Counted from the first letter of the stretch, positions 53,025 through 63,868 are shown. The stretch is DNA of 64,000 nt from Gallionellaceae bacterium (GCA_028714735.1 JAQTLU010000013.1:18927-82926), one strand, 5' to 3'. Program-made: numbers and translations. The notes: generated from the letters alone by a model not told the origin.

Positions 53025-53369
53025 GTGAACGTCGTCATCCTGAAAACCGCTTTTCTCCTCGTCCTGTCGAACCTGTTCATGACAGTGGCCTGGTACGCCC
53101 ATCTCAAGAACCTGTCCGACCGGCCCTGGTGGATCGCCGCCCTGGCCAGCTGGGGCGTGGCCCTGTTCGAGTATCTGTTGCAGGTGCCGGCCAACCGGGT
53201 CGGCTACACCATGCTGTCATTGCCCCAGCTGAAGATCATGCAGGAGGTCATCACCCTGTCGGTGTTCGTGCCCTTCGCGGTGTTCTACATGCACGAGCCG
53301 GTCAAGCTGGATTTCCTCTGGGCCGGGATGTGCCTGCTGGGGGCGGTGTACTTCATGTTCCGATCCTGA
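53025..53369 (+). CDS. DUF486 small membrane protein
   Basis: Protein of 114 residues with four hydrophobic segments and the DUF486 pattern: TVAWYAHLKNLSDRPWWIAA, SWGVALFEYLLQVPANRVGY and ITLSVFVPFAVFYMHEPVKL. The fold resembles small multidrug resistance (EamA/DMT-like) transporters; no substrate is known. It uses a GTG start at 53025, 56 bases after hyfI, and is followed by glyA after 71 bases. Confidence 0.9.
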   Translation: MNVVILKTAFLLVLSNLFMTVAWYAHLKNLSDRPWWIAALASWGVALFEYLLQVPANRVGYTMLSLPQLKIMQEVITLSVFVPFAVFYMHEPVKLDFLWAGMCLLGAVYFMFRS

Positions 53370-53440
53370 GCGCCCGGCATCGCCATTAGAACAACGGCAA
53401 GGTAGAATCCCGCCTTTGATTTTTCGGGCTTTTTATCATC

Positions 53441-54688
53441 ATGTTCGCCGCCGACCACACCATCAAGAATACCGATTCCGAACTTTGGGCCGCCATCCAG
53501 GGCGAGGCCCAGCGCCAGGAAGACCACATCGAGCTGATCGCCTCCGAAAACTACACCAGCCCGGCGGTGATGGAGGCGCAAGGTTCGGTGCTGACCAACA
53601 AGTATGCCGAGGGCTATCCCGGCAAGCGCTATTACGGCGGCTGCGAATGGGTCGACATCGTCGAGCAGCTGGCCATCGACCGGGTCAAGAAACTGTTCGG
53701 CGCCGAGGCGGCCAACGTGCAGCCCAACTCGGGTTCCCAGGCCAACCAGGCGGTGTTCATGGCCTTCCTGAAGCCGGGCGACACCATCATGGGCATGAGC
53801 CTGGCCGAGGGCGGCCACCTCACCCACGGCATGGCGCTGAACATGTCCGGCAAGTGGTTCAACGTGGTCGCCTACGGCCTCGACGCCAGCGAGAACATCG
53901 ATTACGAGGCCATGGAGGCCAAGGCACGCGAACACAAGCCCAAGCTGATCATCGCCGGTGCCTCCGCCTTTGCCCTGCGCATCGATTTCGCCCGCTTCGC
54001 CCGGATCGCCAAGGAAATCGGCGCCATCTTCATGGTCGACATGGCCCACTACGCCGGCCTGATCGCCGCCGGGGTCTACCCGAACCCGGTGCCGCACGCC
54101 GACGTGGTCACCTCGACCACCCACAAGACCCTGCGCGGGCCGCGCGGCGGTATCATCCTGATGAAGGCCGAGCACGAGAAGGCGATCAACTCCGCCATCT
54201 TCCCCGGCCTCCAGGGCGGCCCGCTCGAGCACGTCATCGCCGGCAAGGCGGTGGCCTTCAAGGAAGCCGCCTCCAAGGAGTTCAAGCACTACCAGGAACA
54301 GGTCTGCGCCAACGCCATCGTGATGGCCAAGGTATTGTCCGAGCGCGGCCTGCGCATCGTCTCCGGCCACACCGAGAGCCATGTCTTTCTGGTCGACCTG
54401 CAGGCCAAGGGCCTGACCGGCAAGGAGGCCGAGGCCGCCCTCGGCAAGGCCCACATCACGGTGAACAAGAACTCCATCCCGAACGACCCGCAGAAGCCCT
54501 TCGTCACCTCCGGTATCCGGCTCGGCACCCCGGCCATGACCACGCGCGGCTTCAAGGAGCCGGAAGCGGAGGAACTGGCCCATATGATCGCCGACGTGCT
54601 GGAAGCGCCCAACGACGAGGCGGTGATCGCCCGCGTCGCCGCCGAGGCGCAGAAGCTGTGTGCCAGGTTTCCGGTCTACGGAAAATAA
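53441..54688 (+). CDS. glyA: Serine hydroxymethyltransferase
   Basis: PLP enzyme of 415 residues converting serine and tetrahydrofolate to glycine and methylene-tetrahydrofolate. The PLP lysine is in [14 protein letters not shown], and N-terminal [20 protein letters not shown] and the [10 protein letters not shown] segment are canonical. Length is normal. No ribosome site is obvious before the ATG. Confidence 0.98.
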   Translation: MFAADHTIKNTDSELWAAIQGEAQRQEDHIELIASENYTSPAVMEAQGSVLTNKYAEGYPGKRYYGGCEWVDIVEQLAIDRVKKLFGAEAANVQPNSGSQANQAVFMAFLKPGDTIMGMSLAEGGHLTHGMALNMSGKWFNVVAYGLDASENIDYEAMEAKAREHKPKLIIAGASAFALRIDFARFARIAKEIGAIFMVDMAHYAGLIAAGVYPNPVPHADVVTSTTHKTLRGPRGGIILMKAEHEKAINSAIFPGLQGGPLEHVIAGKAVAFKEAASKEFKHYQEQVCANAIVMAKVLSERGLRIVSGHTESHVFLVDLQAKGLTGKEAEAALGKAHITVNKNSIPNDPQKPFVTSGIRLGTPAMTTRGFKEPEAEELAHMIADVLEAPNDEAVIARVAAEAQKLCARFPVYGK

Positions 54689-54743
54689 AGTGAAGGGGGA
54701 AGGGACCGCGCTGCGCGCTCAAGGGAGAAGAGCTGCCATGTCT

Positions 54744-54770
54744 TTCACCCTTCACCCTTCACCCTTCACC
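54744..54770. repeat. Short tandem repeat TTCACCC before nrdR
   Basis: Almost four tandem copies of TTCACCC directly before the nrdR start, where a ribosome site would be expected; GTGAAGGGGGA at about 54690-54700 could pair with it. This may hide the start region in RNA structure. Confidence 0.75.
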
Positions 54771-54778
54771 TTTCAGCC

Positions 54779-55228
54779 ATGAAATGTCCCTTCTGCGGCG
54801 ATGCCGATACCCAGGTCATCGAGACCCGCCTGTCCGAGGACGGTACCTCGATCCGCCGCCGGCGCCGCTGCGCCATCTGCGAGAAGCGCTTTACCACCTT
54901 CGAGACGGCCGACATCCGGCTGCCCCAGGTGGTCAAGGCCAACGGCATCCGCGAGGAGTTTTCCGAGGCCAAGCTGCGCGAGGGCTTCACCCGCGCCCTG
55001 CACAAGCGGCCGGTGCCGGTGGAGTTGATGGAAGAGGCGGTGGCGCAGATCCGGCAGAAGCTGCTCAGCCTGGGCGAGCGTGAGATCCCCTCGCGCGCCC
55101 TCGGCGAGATGGTGATGAACGCCCTGCGCAAGCTCGACAAGGTGGCCTATATCCGCTTCGCCTCGGTCTATCGCAGCTTCCAGGACGTCGACGATTTCCG
55201 CGACGCCATCAAAGACCTCGACCAATGA
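54779..55228 (+). CDS. nrdR: Transcriptional repressor NrdR
   Basis: Protein of 149 residues: a zinc ribbon (CPFCG and [10 protein letters not shown]) and an ATP-cone domain. It represses ribonucleotide reductase genes when dATP is high. The start has a tandem repeat rather than a clear ribosome site. It overlaps ribD by 4 bases (ATGA). Confidence 0.97.
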   Translation: MKCPFCGDADTQVIETRLSEDGTSIRRRRRCAICEKRFTTFETADIRLPQVVKANGIREEFSEAKLREGFTRALHKRPVPVELMEEAVAQIRQKLLSLGEREIPSRALGEMVMNALRKLDKVAYIRFASVYRSFQDVDDFRDAIKDLDQ

Positions 55229-56319
55229 GCTTTTCCGCCGCCGACCACGACCACATGGCCCGGGCCATCCGCCTGGCCGAACAGGGCCTCAACACGGCCT
55301 CGCCCAACCCGCGCGTCGGCTGCGTCCTGGTCAGGGACGGCGCGGTGGTCGGCGAGGGCTGGCACGAACGGGCCGGCGAGCCGCATGCCGAGGTCCATGC
55401 CCTGCGTGCGGCCGGCGAACGGGCGCGCGGCGCCACCGCCTATGTCTCCCTGGAACCGTGCAGCCATCACGGCCGCACGCCGCCCTGCGCCAATACCCTG
55501 GTCGACGCCGGCGTCACCCGCGTGGTCGCGGCGATGACCGACCCCAACCCCCAGGTGTCGGGCCAGGGCGTCCAGTTGCTCACCCTGGCCGGCATCCGGG
55601 CCGAGGTCGGCCTGATGGCGGACGAGGCGCGCGAGCTCAACATCGGTTTCGTCTCCCGTATGACCCGCGGCCGGCCCTGGGTCCGACTGAAGACGGCGTC
55701 CTCGCTGGACGGCAAGACAGCGCTGGCAAACGGCGAGTCGAAGTGGATCACCGGCCCGGCCGCCCGGCATGATGTCCAGGCCTGGCGGGCGCGTGCCTGC
55801 GCCATCCTGACCGGCTCCGGCACGGTGCGGGCGGACGACCCGCAGATGACCGTGCGTGAGATCGCCACCGGCCGGCCGCCCTTGCGGGTGGTGGTCGACA
55901 GCGGCCTGGCCATGTCGCCGTCGGCGCAGATACTGGCCGGCGGTGGCGTCCTGATCGCCGCTGCCGTCGACGATCCGGCCAGGCGATCCGCCCTCGAGGC
56001 CGCCGGCGCCGAAGTGGTCCGGATACCCGGACCGGCCGGCCGGGTCGGCCTGACCGCATTGCTGGTCGAACTGGCCCGGCGCGGCGTCAATGAAGTGCAC
56101 GTCGAGGCCGGCGCCACGCTGAACGGCGCGTTGCTCGAGGCCGGACTGGTCGACGAATGGGTCGCCTACCTGGCGCCGACGGTCATCGGCCACCAGGCCC
56201 GCGGCCTGTTCGATCTGCCCGCGTTGACCGACATGGCCGGCCGGCGCGGCTTCGTCCTGCGCGACGCCCGCCTGGTCGGCGGCGATCTGCGTTTGGTGCT
56301 GCGGCCCGCCAGCACTTAA
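55225..56319 (+). CDS. ribD: Riboflavin biosynthesis deaminase/reductase RibD
   Basis: Bifunctional protein of 364 residues. An N-terminal deaminase (about 1-145) carries zinc motifs PHAEVHAL and [11 protein letters not shown]; a C-terminal reductase (about 150-364) includes [14 protein letters not shown]. It acts on 2,5-diamino-6-ribosylamino-pyrimidinone phosphate in riboflavin synthesis. It is coupled to nrdR by ATGA. Confidence 0.97.
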   Translation: MSFSAADHDHMARAIRLAEQGLNTASPNPRVGCVLVRDGAVVGEGWHERAGEPHAEVHALRAAGERARGATAYVSLEPCSHHGRTPPCANTLVDAGVTRVVAAMTDPNPQVSGQGVQLLTLAGIRAEVGLMADEARELNIGFVSRMTRGRPWVRLKTASSLDGKTALANGESKWITGPAARHDVQAWRARACAILTGSGTVRADDPQMTVREIATGRPPLRVVVDSGLAMSPSAQILAGGGVLIAAAVDDPARRSALEAAGAEVVRIPGPAGRVGLTALLVELARRGVNEVHVEAGATLNGALLEAGLVDEWVAYLAPTVIGHQARGLFDLPALTDMAGRRGFVLRDARLVGGDLRLVLRPAST

Positions 56320-56359
56320 AATGCGTGCCCTTTTGCTTCTTTAGAAACCGAGTCCGCCC

Positions 56360-56983
56360 ATGTTTACCGGCATCATCCAGGCCGTCGGCCAAATCCATTC
56401 CCGTACCGAGAAGGGCGGCGGCGACGCGCGCGTCACCATTGCCGGCGGTGGCCTGAATCTCAACGACGTCGCCCTGGGCGATTCGATCGCCTGCAACGGC
56501 GTTTGTCTGACCGTGGTCGAGCATACCGCCGAGCATTTTTCGGTCGACGTTTCCCAGGAGACCTTCAACTGCACGGTCGGCTTCGCGCCGGACGAGGCGG
56601 TGAACCTGGAAAAGGCCCTGCGCCTGACCGATCATCTGGGTGGCCACATGGTCTCCGGTCATGTTGATGGCGTTGGCGAGGTGATCCATTTCGCACCGGT
56701 GTCGACCACCGCCGAGGACGCCAGCTGGCGGCTCGATATCCGGGCCCCGGGCAGCCTGGGCCGCTACATGGCGGTCAAGGGTTCGGTGGCGGTGAACGGG
56801 GTATCGCTGACCGTGAATACGGTGCGTGGCAACGACTTCTCCATCAACCTGATCCCGCACACCCTGGAAAACACCATGCTGTGCCACCTCAAGCCGGGCG
56901 CCAGGGTGAACCTGGAGGCGGACATGCTGGCCCGCTACGCCGAGCGCCTGCTGGCCTATACCCAAGAAACCGACAAGGACTGA
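56360..56983 (+). CDS. ribE: Riboflavin synthase alpha chain
   Basis: Protein of 207 residues with two lumazine-binding repeats: MFTGIIQAVGQI...DSIACNGVCLTV and GGHMVSGHVDGVG...GVSLTVN. It dismutates two 6,7-dimethyl-8-ribityllumazine molecules to riboflavin. It is followed by ribBA after one base. Confidence 0.97.
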   Translation: MFTGIIQAVGQIHSRTEKGGGDARVTIAGGGLNLNDVALGDSIACNGVCLTVVEHTAEHFSVDVSQETFNCTVGFAPDEAVNLEKALRLTDHLGGHMVSGHVDGVGEVIHFAPVSTTAEDASWRLDIRAPGSLGRYMAVKGSVAVNGVSLTVNTVRGNDFSINLIPHTLENTMLCHLKPGARVNLEADMLARYAERLLAYTQETDKD

Positions 56984-56984
56984 C

Positions 56985-58076
56985 ATGACCCTGGCAAGCA
57001 CCCAAGAAATCGTCGCCGAGCTGAAGGCCGGCCGCATGGTCATCCTGGTCGACGAAGAGGACCGGGAAAACGAGGGCGACCTGGTTATGGCCGCCGAGCA
57101 CGTCACCCCGGAAGCAATCAACTTCATGACCAAGTACGCGCGCGGCCTGGTCTGCCTGACCCTGACCCCGGCCCGTTGCACACAGCTGGGCCTGAAGCAG
57201 ATGGTGAGCGACAACCAGACCCCGCACGGCACCGCCTTCACGATCTCGATCGAGGCGGCCGAGGGCGTCACCACCGGCATCTCCGCCGGCGATCGCGCCT
57301 GCACCATCCAGGCCGCGGTCAACAAGGAAGCCCGCGCCAGCGACATCATCCAGCCCGGCCACATCTTCCCCTTGCGCGCCCAGGAAGGCGGCGTGCTGGT
57401 GCGCGCCGGCCATACCGAGGCTGGCTGCGACCTGGCCGCCATGGCCGGCCTGGAGCCGGCGGCGGCGATCTGCGAGATCATGAACGAGGACGGCTCCATG
57501 GCGCGCCTGCCCGACCTGATCGAGTTCAGCAAGGTGCATGACCTCAAGATCGGCACCATCGTCGACCTGATCCATTACCGCGCCGCCAACGAAAGCCTGG
57601 TCCGGCGCCAGGGCGAGCGGACCATGGAGACGCCCTACGGGCCGTTCCGGCTGGTGGTGTACCGCGACAAGATTGGCCAGGCCAGCCATCTGGCGCTGGT
57701 GTGCGGGGAAATCACGCCGGATGACGAGACCCTGGTGCGCGTCCATGAGCCGGTGTCGCTGATCGATGCCCTGGATGCCAGCGACGGCATCCATGCCTAT
57801 TCGGTGCCGACGGCCATGAAGATCGTCGCGGAGGCGGGCAAGGGCGTCATCGTCCTGCTGCACCGGCCGGAGTCGGCCGACGAGTTGGCCGCGCGCGCCC
57901 TGCCTCCCGCAGAGCCCCTGCCGGAACGCAAGTTCGACCTGCGCAACTACGGCACCGGCGCCCAGATATTGCGCGACCTCGGGGTCGGCAAGATGCGTCT
58001 GCTGGCCAAGCCGCGCAAGATGCCCGCCATGGATGGCTTCGGCCTTGAAGTGACCGGTTATTACGAGAGGAATTGA
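56985..58076 (+). CDS. ribBA: DHBP synthase fused to a degenerate GTP cyclohydrolase II domain (RibBX-like)
   Basis: Protein of 363 residues. The N-terminal 3,4-dihydroxy-2-butanone-4-phosphate synthase domain is intact ([18 protein letters not shown] and [18 protein letters not shown]). The C-terminal domain has the GTP cyclohydrolase II fold but lacks the zinc cysteines of the family (C-x10-C-x-C) and the nucleophile motif; the region reads [20 protein letters not shown]. It should therefore make the four-carbon precursor but not open GTP. A separate active ribA is expected elsewhere in the genome. Confidence 0.93.
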   Translation: MTLASTQEIVAELKAGRMVILVDEEDRENEGDLVMAAEHVTPEAINFMTKYARGLVCLTLTPARCTQLGLKQMVSDNQTPHGTAFTISIEAAEGVTTGISAGDRACTIQAAVNKEARASDIIQPGHIFPLRAQEGGVLVRAGHTEAGCDLAAMAGLEPAAAICEIMNEDGSMARLPDLIEFSKVHDLKIGTIVDLIHYRAANESLVRRQGERTMETPYGPFRLVVYRDKIGQASHLALVCGEITPDDETLVRVHEPVSLIDALDASDGIHAYSVPTAMKIVAEAGKGVIVLLHRPESADELAARALPPAEPLPERKFDLRNYGTGAQILRDLGVGKMRLLAKPRKMPAMDGFGLEVTGYYERN

Positions 58077-58077
58077 G

Positions 58078-58548
58078 ATGGCCAAGCGTACCGACAACAT
58101 CGCCGAGATCGAGGCCAGCCTGGACGGGGCCGGGCTCAGGATCGGCATCGCCACGACGCACTGGAACAAGGACATCTGCGACGGCCTGCTGTCGGCCGCT
58201 ACGGCGACCCTGGTCAAGTCCGGCGTCAGCGAGAAGGACATCGTCATCGTCACCGTGCCGGGCGCGCTGGAACTGCCCCTGGTGCTGAAGCGGATGGCCG
58301 AGTCGGGCAAGTACGACGCCCTGATCGCCCTGGGCGCGGTGATCCGCGGCGACACCTATCATTTCGAGATTGTTTCCAACGAGATGGCGGCCGGCATCAC
58401 CCGGGTCCAGCTGGATACCGGCGTGCCGATCGGCAACGCCGTGCTGACCACCGAGAACGATCACCAGGCTACCGCGCGGATGACCGAGAAGGGCCGCGAC
58501 GTCGCCCATTGTGCAATCGAGATGGCCCGACTGTTGAAGACCCTATGA
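58078..58548 (+). CDS. ribH: 6,7-dimethyl-8-ribityllumazine synthase
   Basis: Protein of 156 residues with the motifs [15 protein letters not shown] and [19 protein letters not shown]. It makes lumazine for riboflavin synthase. It starts one base after ribBA and overlaps nusB by 4 bases (ATGA). Confidence 0.97.
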   Translation: MAKRTDNIAEIEASLDGAGLRIGIATTHWNKDICDGLLSAATATLVKSGVSEKDIVIVTVPGALELPLVLKRMAESGKYDALIALGAVIRGDTYHFEIVSNEMAAGITRVQLDTGVPIGNAVLTTENDHQATARMTEKGRDVAHCAIEMARLLKTL

Positions 58549-58988
58549 GCAAGAAACGTGGTAACCGCCGCCTGTCCCGTGAACTGGCCCTGCGCGCGCT
58601 GTATCAGTGGCGCCTGACCGGCGACGACCTGGCCCGACTGCTGGTCCAGGCCGAAGAGGCGGAGGAATATCCGGACGCCAACGTCGAATTCCTCAGGACG
58701 CTGCTGGAGGGCGTGCTGGCCGAGGCGGAGGTGTTGAACCAGTCCCTGGCCCAGCACCTGGATCGTCCGGTCGAGCAGCTTTCCCCGATCGAACACGGCA
58801 TCCTGCTGATCGGCGCCTACGAACTGAGCCACAGCCTGGACGTGCCCTACAAGGTCGCCATCAACGAGGCGGTCAACCTGGCCAAGGCCTACGGCGGCAC
58901 CGACGGCCACAAGTACGTCAACGGCGTCCTCGACAAGCTGGCCAAGGACGTGCGCCGGATCGAGATCGAGGCGGCGGCCAAGCCGTAA
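58545..58988 (+). CDS. nusB: Transcription antitermination factor NusB
   Basis: Protein of 147 residues with N-terminal [18 protein letters not shown] and conserved [20 protein letters not shown] near the C-terminus. It binds boxA RNA in rRNA antitermination. The ATG at 58545 overlaps the ribH stop; the frame extending to 58509 is not used. Confidence 0.97.
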   Translation: MSKKRGNRRLSRELALRALYQWRLTGDDLARLLVQAEEAEEYPDANVEFLRTLLEGVLAEAEVLNQSLAQHLDRPVEQLSPIEHGILLIGAYELSHSLDVPYKVAINEAVNLAKAYGGTDGHKYVNGVLDKLAKDVRRIEIEAAAKP

Positions 58989-59017
58989 CAGCCCGCAGAG
59001 ATAGGCGCTAGCGGGCG

Positions 59018-59977
59018 ATGGCCTCCGAATTCGATCTCATCGCCCGCTATTTCAACCGGCCGGCCAGGGACGCGGTCCTCGGCGTCGGCGATGACGCTGC
59101 CCTGATCCGGCCCGCGCCCGGCATGGAGTTGGCGGTCTCGGTCGACATGCTGGTGGCCGGCCGGCATTTCTTTCCCGATGCCGATCCGGATCGTCTCGGC
59201 CACAAGGCCCTGGCGGTGAACCTGTCCGACCTCGCCGCCATGGCGGCGGCCCCGCGTTGGGCGCTGCTCTCCATCGCCCTGCCGGAGGCCGACGAGGCCT
59301 GGCTGGCCGGATTCAGCCGAGGCTTCTTTGCCCTGGCCGACCGTTACGGCGTCGACCTGGTCGGCGGCGACACCACGCGCGGTCCGCTCAATATCAGCGT
59401 CACCATCCTGGGTGAGGTGCCGGCGGGCCGGGCCTTGCGCCGCGACGGCGCCAAGACCGGCGATGACATCTGGGTGTCCGGGGAACTCGGCGGTGCGGCG
59501 CTTGGCCTGCGCCACCTGCTCGGCGAGGTGGCCCTGGGCGAAGCGGAAGCCTTGTCCTGCCAGGCCCGCCTGCATGCCCCGGAGCCGCGTGTCGCGCTCG
59601 GACGGTTACTGGCGGGGGTGGCCCATGCCGCCATCGACATCTCCGACGGCCTGCTCGCCGACCTGGGCCATATCCTGGCACGCTCGCAGTCGGGCGCCGA
59701 CCTCGAACTCGCCAGCCTGCCCGCCGCCGCTGCGGTGGCGGCGCGGCTCCCGGACCCGCGCGCCATGGCCTGCCTGCTGGCCGGCGGTGACGATTACGAA
59801 CTCTGTTTTACCGCCGCTCCGGGGCAGCGCGAGGCGGTGTTGGCGGCCGGAAAATCGGCGGGCGTGCCAGTCAGCCGCATCGGCTGCATCAGCGCCGATC
59901 CGGGTTTGCGGGTGCGGCGCCCGGACGGCGGCCGGCTCGACATGGAGGTGACCGGCTTTGACCACTTCGCGTCCTGA
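59018..59977 (+). CDS. thiL: Thiamine-monophosphate kinase
   Basis: Protein of 319 residues of the PurM-like kinase family, with GVGDDAALIRP, VSVDMLVAGRHF, the Mg/ATP motif GGDTTRGPLNISVTILG and AAIDISDGLLADLGHI. It phosphorylates thiamine monophosphate to the diphosphate. Confidence 0.96.
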   Translation: MASEFDLIARYFNRPARDAVLGVGDDAALIRPAPGMELAVSVDMLVAGRHFFPDADPDRLGHKALAVNLSDLAAMAAAPRWALLSIALPEADEAWLAGFSRGFFALADRYGVDLVGGDTTRGPLNISVTILGEVPAGRALRRDGAKTGDDIWVSGELGGAALGLRHLLGEVALGEAEALSCQARLHAPEPRVALGRLLAGVAHAAIDISDGLLADLGHILARSQSGADLELASLPAAAAVAARLPDPRAMACLLAGGDDYELCFTAAPGQREAVLAAGKSAGVPVSRIGCISADPGLRVRRPDGGRLDMEVTGFDHFAS

Positions 59978-60443
59978 TCTGCGCTTTCTGCTGGCCCACC
60001 CGGCCCACTTCCTGGCTCTCGGTTTCGGTTCCGGCCTGTCGCCCAAGGCGCCCGGCACGGCCGGCACCCTGGTGGCCTTCCCATTCTATTTCGCCATGCT
60101 GGGCCTGGCCGCGCCGGTGTATTGGGCCCTGGTCGCCCTGTTCCTGGTGGCCGGGATCTGGATCTGCGGCCGCACCGGCGCGGCCCTCGGGGTGCACGAC
60201 CACGGCGGCATCGTCTGGGACGAGATCGTCGCCTTCCTCATGGTGCTGCCGTTCGCGCCCGCCACCTGGTGGGGCTATGGCCTGGCCTTCGCGCTGTTCC
60301 GCCTGTTCGACATCTGGAAGCCGTATCCGATCGGCTGGCTGGACGAGCGGGTCCATGGCGGCTTCGGCGTGATGCTCGACGATGTCCTGGCGGCGGGCTA
60401 CGCCGTGCTCTGTCTCCTGGCGGTGTCGGCATGGCTGAACTGA
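59958..60443 (+). CDS. pgpA: Phosphatidylglycerophosphatase A
   Basis: Membrane enzyme of 161 residues with GFGSGLSPKAPGTAGTLVAF and HDHGGIVWDEIVAFLM. It uses a TTG start at 59958 with a GGAGG ribosome site at about 59944-59948, inside the end of thiL (20-base overlap). No ATG is available before the conserved region. Confidence 0.93.
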   Translation: MTTSRPDLRFLLAHPAHFLALGFGSGLSPKAPGTAGTLVAFPFYFAMLGLAAPVYWALVALFLVAGIWICGRTGAALGVHDHGGIVWDEIVAFLMVLPFAPATWWGYGLAFALFRLFDIWKPYPIGWLDERVHGGFGVMLDDVLAAGYAVLCLLAVSAWLN

Positions 60444-60937
60444 ATCAGGACGCCTTGGAGGCCCTGGCCGCCGAGTTGGGCAGCGAGCTTTTGCGTCTGG
60501 GTATGAGGTTGGCGGCGGCGGAATCCTGCACTGGTGGCTGGGCCGCCCAGGCGATCACCGCGGTTGCCGGGAGCTCGGCCTGGTTCGAGCGCGGCTTCGT
60601 GACCTACAGCAACGAGGCCAAGATGGACATGCTGGGCGTCCATGCCGATACCCTGGAACGCCACGGTGCAGTGAGCGAGGCGACGGTGCGGGAGATGGCC
60701 GAAGGGGCGTTACGCCACAGCCGCGCCCAGGCCGCCTTCGCCATCAGCGGCATCGCCGGTCCGGGCGGAGGCTCAGATTCCAAGCCTGTGGGTACGGTAT
60801 GTTTCGCCTGGGCGACGGCCAATGGCCCGGTTCGCGTAGAGACGCGCCGCTTCGACGGCGACCGCCGGCAAGTGCGCATGCAGGCGGTGGCATATGCCTT
60901 TTGTGAGATGCAGGCGGACCTGATGGCTATGCCATAA
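60431..60937 (+). CDS. pncC: Nicotinamide-nucleotide amidase (CinA C-terminal domain)
   Basis: Protein of 168 residues: only the CinA C-terminal deamidase domain, with [35 protein letters not shown] and [20 protein letters not shown]. It recycles NMN. It overlaps pgpA by 13 bases and is followed by recA after 29 bases, a common order. Confidence 0.95.
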   Translation: MAELNQDALEALAAELGSELLRLGMRLAAAESCTGGWAAQAITAVAGSSAWFERGFVTYSNEAKMDMLGVHADTLERHGAVSEATVREMAEGALRHSRAQAAFAISGIAGPGGGSDSKPVGTVCFAWATANGPVRVETRRFDGDRRQVRMQAVAYAFCEMQADLMAMP

Positions 60938-60966
60938 TCGGCCGATTGAATTTGGAGAAGACAGAC

Positions 60967-61986
60967 ATGGACGACAACAAGAGCAAGGCCCTGGCAGCGG
61001 CGCTTTCGCAGATCGAAAAGCAGTTCGGCAAGGGCTCGATCATGAAGATGGGCGACGGCAGCATCTTCGATGACATCCAGGTGGTTTCCACCGGTTCCCT
61101 GGGCCTGGATGTGGCCCTGGGCGTGGGCGGCCTGCCGCGTGGCCGGGTGGTCGAGATCTACGGCCCGGAATCGTCCGGCAAGACCACCCTGACCCTGCAG
61201 GTCATCGCCGAAATGCAGAAGCTGGGCGGCACCGCGGCCTTCATCGATGCCGAGCACGCGCTCGACCCGGTCTATGCCCAGAAGCTGGGCGTGAATATTT
61301 CCGACCTGCTGATTTCCCAGCCGGATACCGGTGAGCAGGCTCTTGAGATCGCCGACATGCTGGTGCGCTCCAGCGCGGTGGACGTGGTCGTCATCGACTC
61401 GGTGGCGGCGCTGACCCCGAAGGCGGAAATCGAGGGCGAGATGGGTGACTCCCATATGGGCCTGCAGGCCCGGCTGATGAGCCAGGCGCTGCGCAAGTTG
61501 ACCGCGAACATCAAGCGTACCAACACCCTGGTCATCTTCATCAACCAGATCCGCATGAAGATCGGCGTCATGTTCGGCAACCCGGAAACCACCACCGGTG
61601 GCAACGCGCTCAAGTTTTACGCCTCGGTGCGTCTGGACATTCGTCGCATCGGCGCGATCAAGAAGGGCGATGAGGTGGTCGGTTCCGAGACCCGGGTCAA
61701 GGTAGTCAAGAACAAGGTGGCGCCGCCGTTCAAGGAGGCGGTGTTCGACATCCTGTACGGCGCCGGCATCTCGCGCGAGAGCGAGATCATCGAGCTGGGC
61801 GTGGCGCACAAGTTCATCGACAAGTCCGGCGCCTGGTATGCCTATCAGGGCGAGAAGATCGGCCAGGGCAAGGACAATGCCCGCGAGTACCTCAAGGAAC
61901 ATGCCGACATCGCCGCCGAGATCGAGACCCAGATACGCCAGAAACTCGGCGTGAAGTCGGCGGGCGCCGCGCCGGCCGACGCATGA
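60967..61986 (+). CDS. recA: Recombinase RecA
   Basis: Protein of 339 residues with Walker [14 protein letters not shown], the [20 protein letters not shown] segment and [20 protein letters not shown]. The ATG at 60967 has a GGAG ribosome site. No good LexA box was found by eye just upstream. It overlaps recX by 4 bases (ATGA). Confidence 0.99.
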   Translation: MDDNKSKALAAALSQIEKQFGKGSIMKMGDGSIFDDIQVVSTGSLGLDVALGVGGLPRGRVVEIYGPESSGKTTLTLQVIAEMQKLGGTAAFIDAEHALDPVYAQKLGVNISDLLISQPDTGEQALEIADMLVRSSAVDVVVIDSVAALTPKAEIEGEMGDSHMGLQARLMSQALRKLTANIKRTNTLVIFINQIRMKIGVMFGNPETTTGGNALKFYASVRLDIRRIGAIKKGDEVVGSETRVKVVKNKVAPPFKEAVFDILYGAGISRESEIIELGVAHKFIDKSGAWYAYQGEKIGQGKDNAREYLKEHADIAAEIETQIRQKLGVKSAGAAPADA

Positions 61987-62417
61987 CCCTGCGCGAGCGC
62001 GCGCTGAACCTGCTGGCCAGGCGCGAGCACAGCCGGGCCGAACTGGCCCGCAAGCTCGCCCCGCACGGCGAGGCGGACGAGATCGCCGAATTGCTCGATG
62101 TCCTGGAGCGCGAGGGCCTGTTATCCAATGAACGTTATGCCGATGCCCTGGCGACTGCGCGCGCCAGCCGGCACGGCAGCCTGCGCCTGAAGGCCGATCT
62201 GCGTGACAAGGGCGTTCCCGAATCGGTCATGGCGGACGTGCTGCGGGGTGCGCGCGATAACGACCTGGAAACGGCGCGCGCCGTCTGGGCGAAAAAGTTC
62301 GCCGGCCAACTGCCGGCGAATGCCGCCGAACGGGCGAAACAGATGCGCTTCCTGGCCGGCCGCGGCTTCCCGCTCGACGTGGTCAGGCGGGTGGTTGGCG
62401 GCGACCTTGACGACTAG
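61983..62417 (+). CDS. recX: RecA regulator RecX
   Basis: Protein of 144 residues with the RecX three-helix repeats ([40 protein letters not shown]). It modulates RecA filaments. It overlaps the convergent alcohol dehydrogenase gene by 4 bases. Confidence 0.95.
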   Translation: MTLRERALNLLARREHSRAELARKLAPHGEADEIAELLDVLEREGLLSNERYADALATARASRHGSLRLKADLRDKGVPESVMADVLRGARDNDLETARAVWAKKFAGQLPANAAERAKQMRFLAGRGFPLDVVRRVVGGDLDD

Positions 62418-63598
62418 AGCCGGACACTGACCAGTCGGGCGATCTCGTCATCGCTCAACACGACCGGATTGGTCTTCATGCTGCTGCCGCGGCTGTTCGC
62501 CACGATGCGCGGGATATCCGCCCGCGTCACGCCGTAATTCCCCAGTCCAGGAATGTCCAGTTGCCGGGTCCAGTCTTCAAGGGTGTCGAGCAAGGCCGCC
62601 TGGCTGGCTTCCTCCGAGCCTGCCAGGCCCGTCAGCAAGCGCCCGACATCGGCATATTTCTTCAGTGCCGGACTGCCGGGCGCACGTTCCTTCAAGGCCT
62701 CGATATTGATCCGTGTCGCTTCGGCCACCAGCGTGCCGCAGGCGGCGCCGTGTGGGATCGGATAGAAAGCGCCCAGCGGCGCCGCCAGCCCATGCACCGA
62801 GCCCAGTCCGACCTGGGCTAGGGTGATCCCGGAGAGCAGGGCGGCATAGGCCATGCGCGAGCGGTACTCCGCTGCGTCGCCCTTGCCCGCGTACCATGGC
62901 AGCAGGCTGTCGCTCACGGAGGCCATGCCGCTCAACGCCAGGGCGTCGGTCAATGGATTGGCCTTGGTCGAGACATACGATTCGAGCAACTGGGTGAAGG
63001 CATCCATCCCGTTGGCGGCAATGATGGCCGGCGGGCAGGTGGCCAGCAGATCGGGATCGACAATGGCGTATTCGGCCACCAGCCGATCGTCCCGGAACGA
63101 TTTCTTGAAACCGTCTGTGCCATGCCGGCTGAGTACGGCATTCTTGGTGGCCTCCGAGCCGGTGCCCGCGGTGGTCGGCACGGCGATGAAGGGCGTTGCC
63201 GGGCCGGTATAGGGCAACTCCGGTCCGACGCCCTCCAAGTGATCCATGACCGAGTTACCCGGCCGGAGCAGGCCGGCGATCGCCTTGCCGGCGTCCAGTG
63301 CGCTGCCGCCGCCGATGCCGACTACCGCATCGAAGGCGTGGCCGCGTAGTTCACGCACGGCGTCATCAACCAGTGCGGGCGAGGGTTCGGCGCTGACATG
63401 GATAATCTCGCAGTCAATGCGGGACTGTACGAGCTGCTTGGCCAAAGCCTGCCAGTGCGGACTTGCAATGAAGGACCTGGCGCCGGTGACAACCAATATG
63501 CGGGTGCCAAATTGCTGCAGGATGCTGGGCAGTCGGGCGAGGCTGCCCGGACCAAACTCGATCCGGGGTAGATGGGCGACAGCGAAACTCAGCGGCAT
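62414..63598 (-). CDS. Iron-containing alcohol dehydrogenase
   Basis: Protein of 394 residues of the Fe-ADH family, with the NAD-binding GIGGGSALDAGKAIA and the metal-binding region D in NGMDAFTQLLESYVS, then His residues in GSVHGLAAPLGAFYPIPHGA. Substrate unknown: many members act on short alcohols or lactaldehyde. It is convergent with recX. Confidence 0.93.
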   Translation of the reverse strand: MPLSFAVAHLPRIEFGPGSLARLPSILQQFGTRILVVTGARSFIASPHWQALAKQLVQSRIDCEIIHVSAEPSPALVDDAVRELRGHAFDAVVGIGGGSALDAGKAIAGLLRPGNSVMDHLEGVGPELPYTGPATPFIAVPTTAGTGSEATKNAVLSRHGTDGFKKSFRDDRLVAEYAIVDPDLLATCPPAIIAANGMDAFTQLLESYVSTKANPLTDALALSGMASVSDSLLPWYAGKGDAAEYRSRMAYAALLSGITLAQVGLGSVHGLAAPLGAFYPIPHGAACGTLVAEATRINIEALKERAPGSPALKKYADVGRLLTGLAGSEEASQAALLDTLEDWTRQLDIPGLGNYGVTRADIPRIVANSRGSSMKTNPVVLSDDEIARLVSVRL

Positions 63599-63703
63599 GA
63601 GCAGACCTGCAGTGTATGAGCGGTGACCATATTATTCCTCTGCAGGGTGGGCGAGGAAATCGGCAGCCGATCATCTATCTGTGTAATTGTTCGAGAAAAG
63701 GTG

Positions 63704-63732
63704 TTGACAGGTTTCATGGGTATCAGCATAAT
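63704..63732 (+). promoter_or_regulatory. Strong sigma-70 promoter for the initiator tRNA
   Basis: -35 TTGACA (63704-63709) and -10 CATAAT (63727-63732) with a 17-base spacer, 59 bases before the tRNA. The best sigma-70 promoter in the window. Confidence 0.85.
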
Positions 63733-63791
63733 TCGGCCTCTCAACGCAAACGAAGCAACGCAGCAGCAAGCGATGCGACGATTTAATCGGA

Positions 63792-63868
63792 CGCGGGGTG
63801 GAGCAGTCTGGCAGCTCGTCGGGCTCATAACCCGAAGGTCACAGGTTCAAATCCTGTCCCCGCAACCA
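63792..63868 (+). tRNA. Initiator tRNA-fMet (CAT anticodon)
   Basis: 77 bases beginning CGCGGGG and ending CCCCGCAACCA, with CCA encoded. The first base C cannot pair with A72, and the anticodon stem has three G-C pairs (GGG-CTCATAA-CCC), the two hallmarks of the bacterial initiator tRNA. TTCAAAT is the T loop. Confidence 0.97.

Noticed and set aside
54744..54770. CRISPR-like or phase-variable repeat
   Set aside because: Repeat unit is only 7 bases with fewer than four copies and no spacers. It does not lie in a coding frame.
56985..58076. Fully bifunctional RibBA
   Set aside because: The second domain lacks the zinc-binding cysteines and nucleophile region of GTP cyclohydrolase II.
60900..60966. 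LexA box before recA
   Set aside because: The best match, CTG-N10-CAT, is not convincing and lies within the end of pncC.
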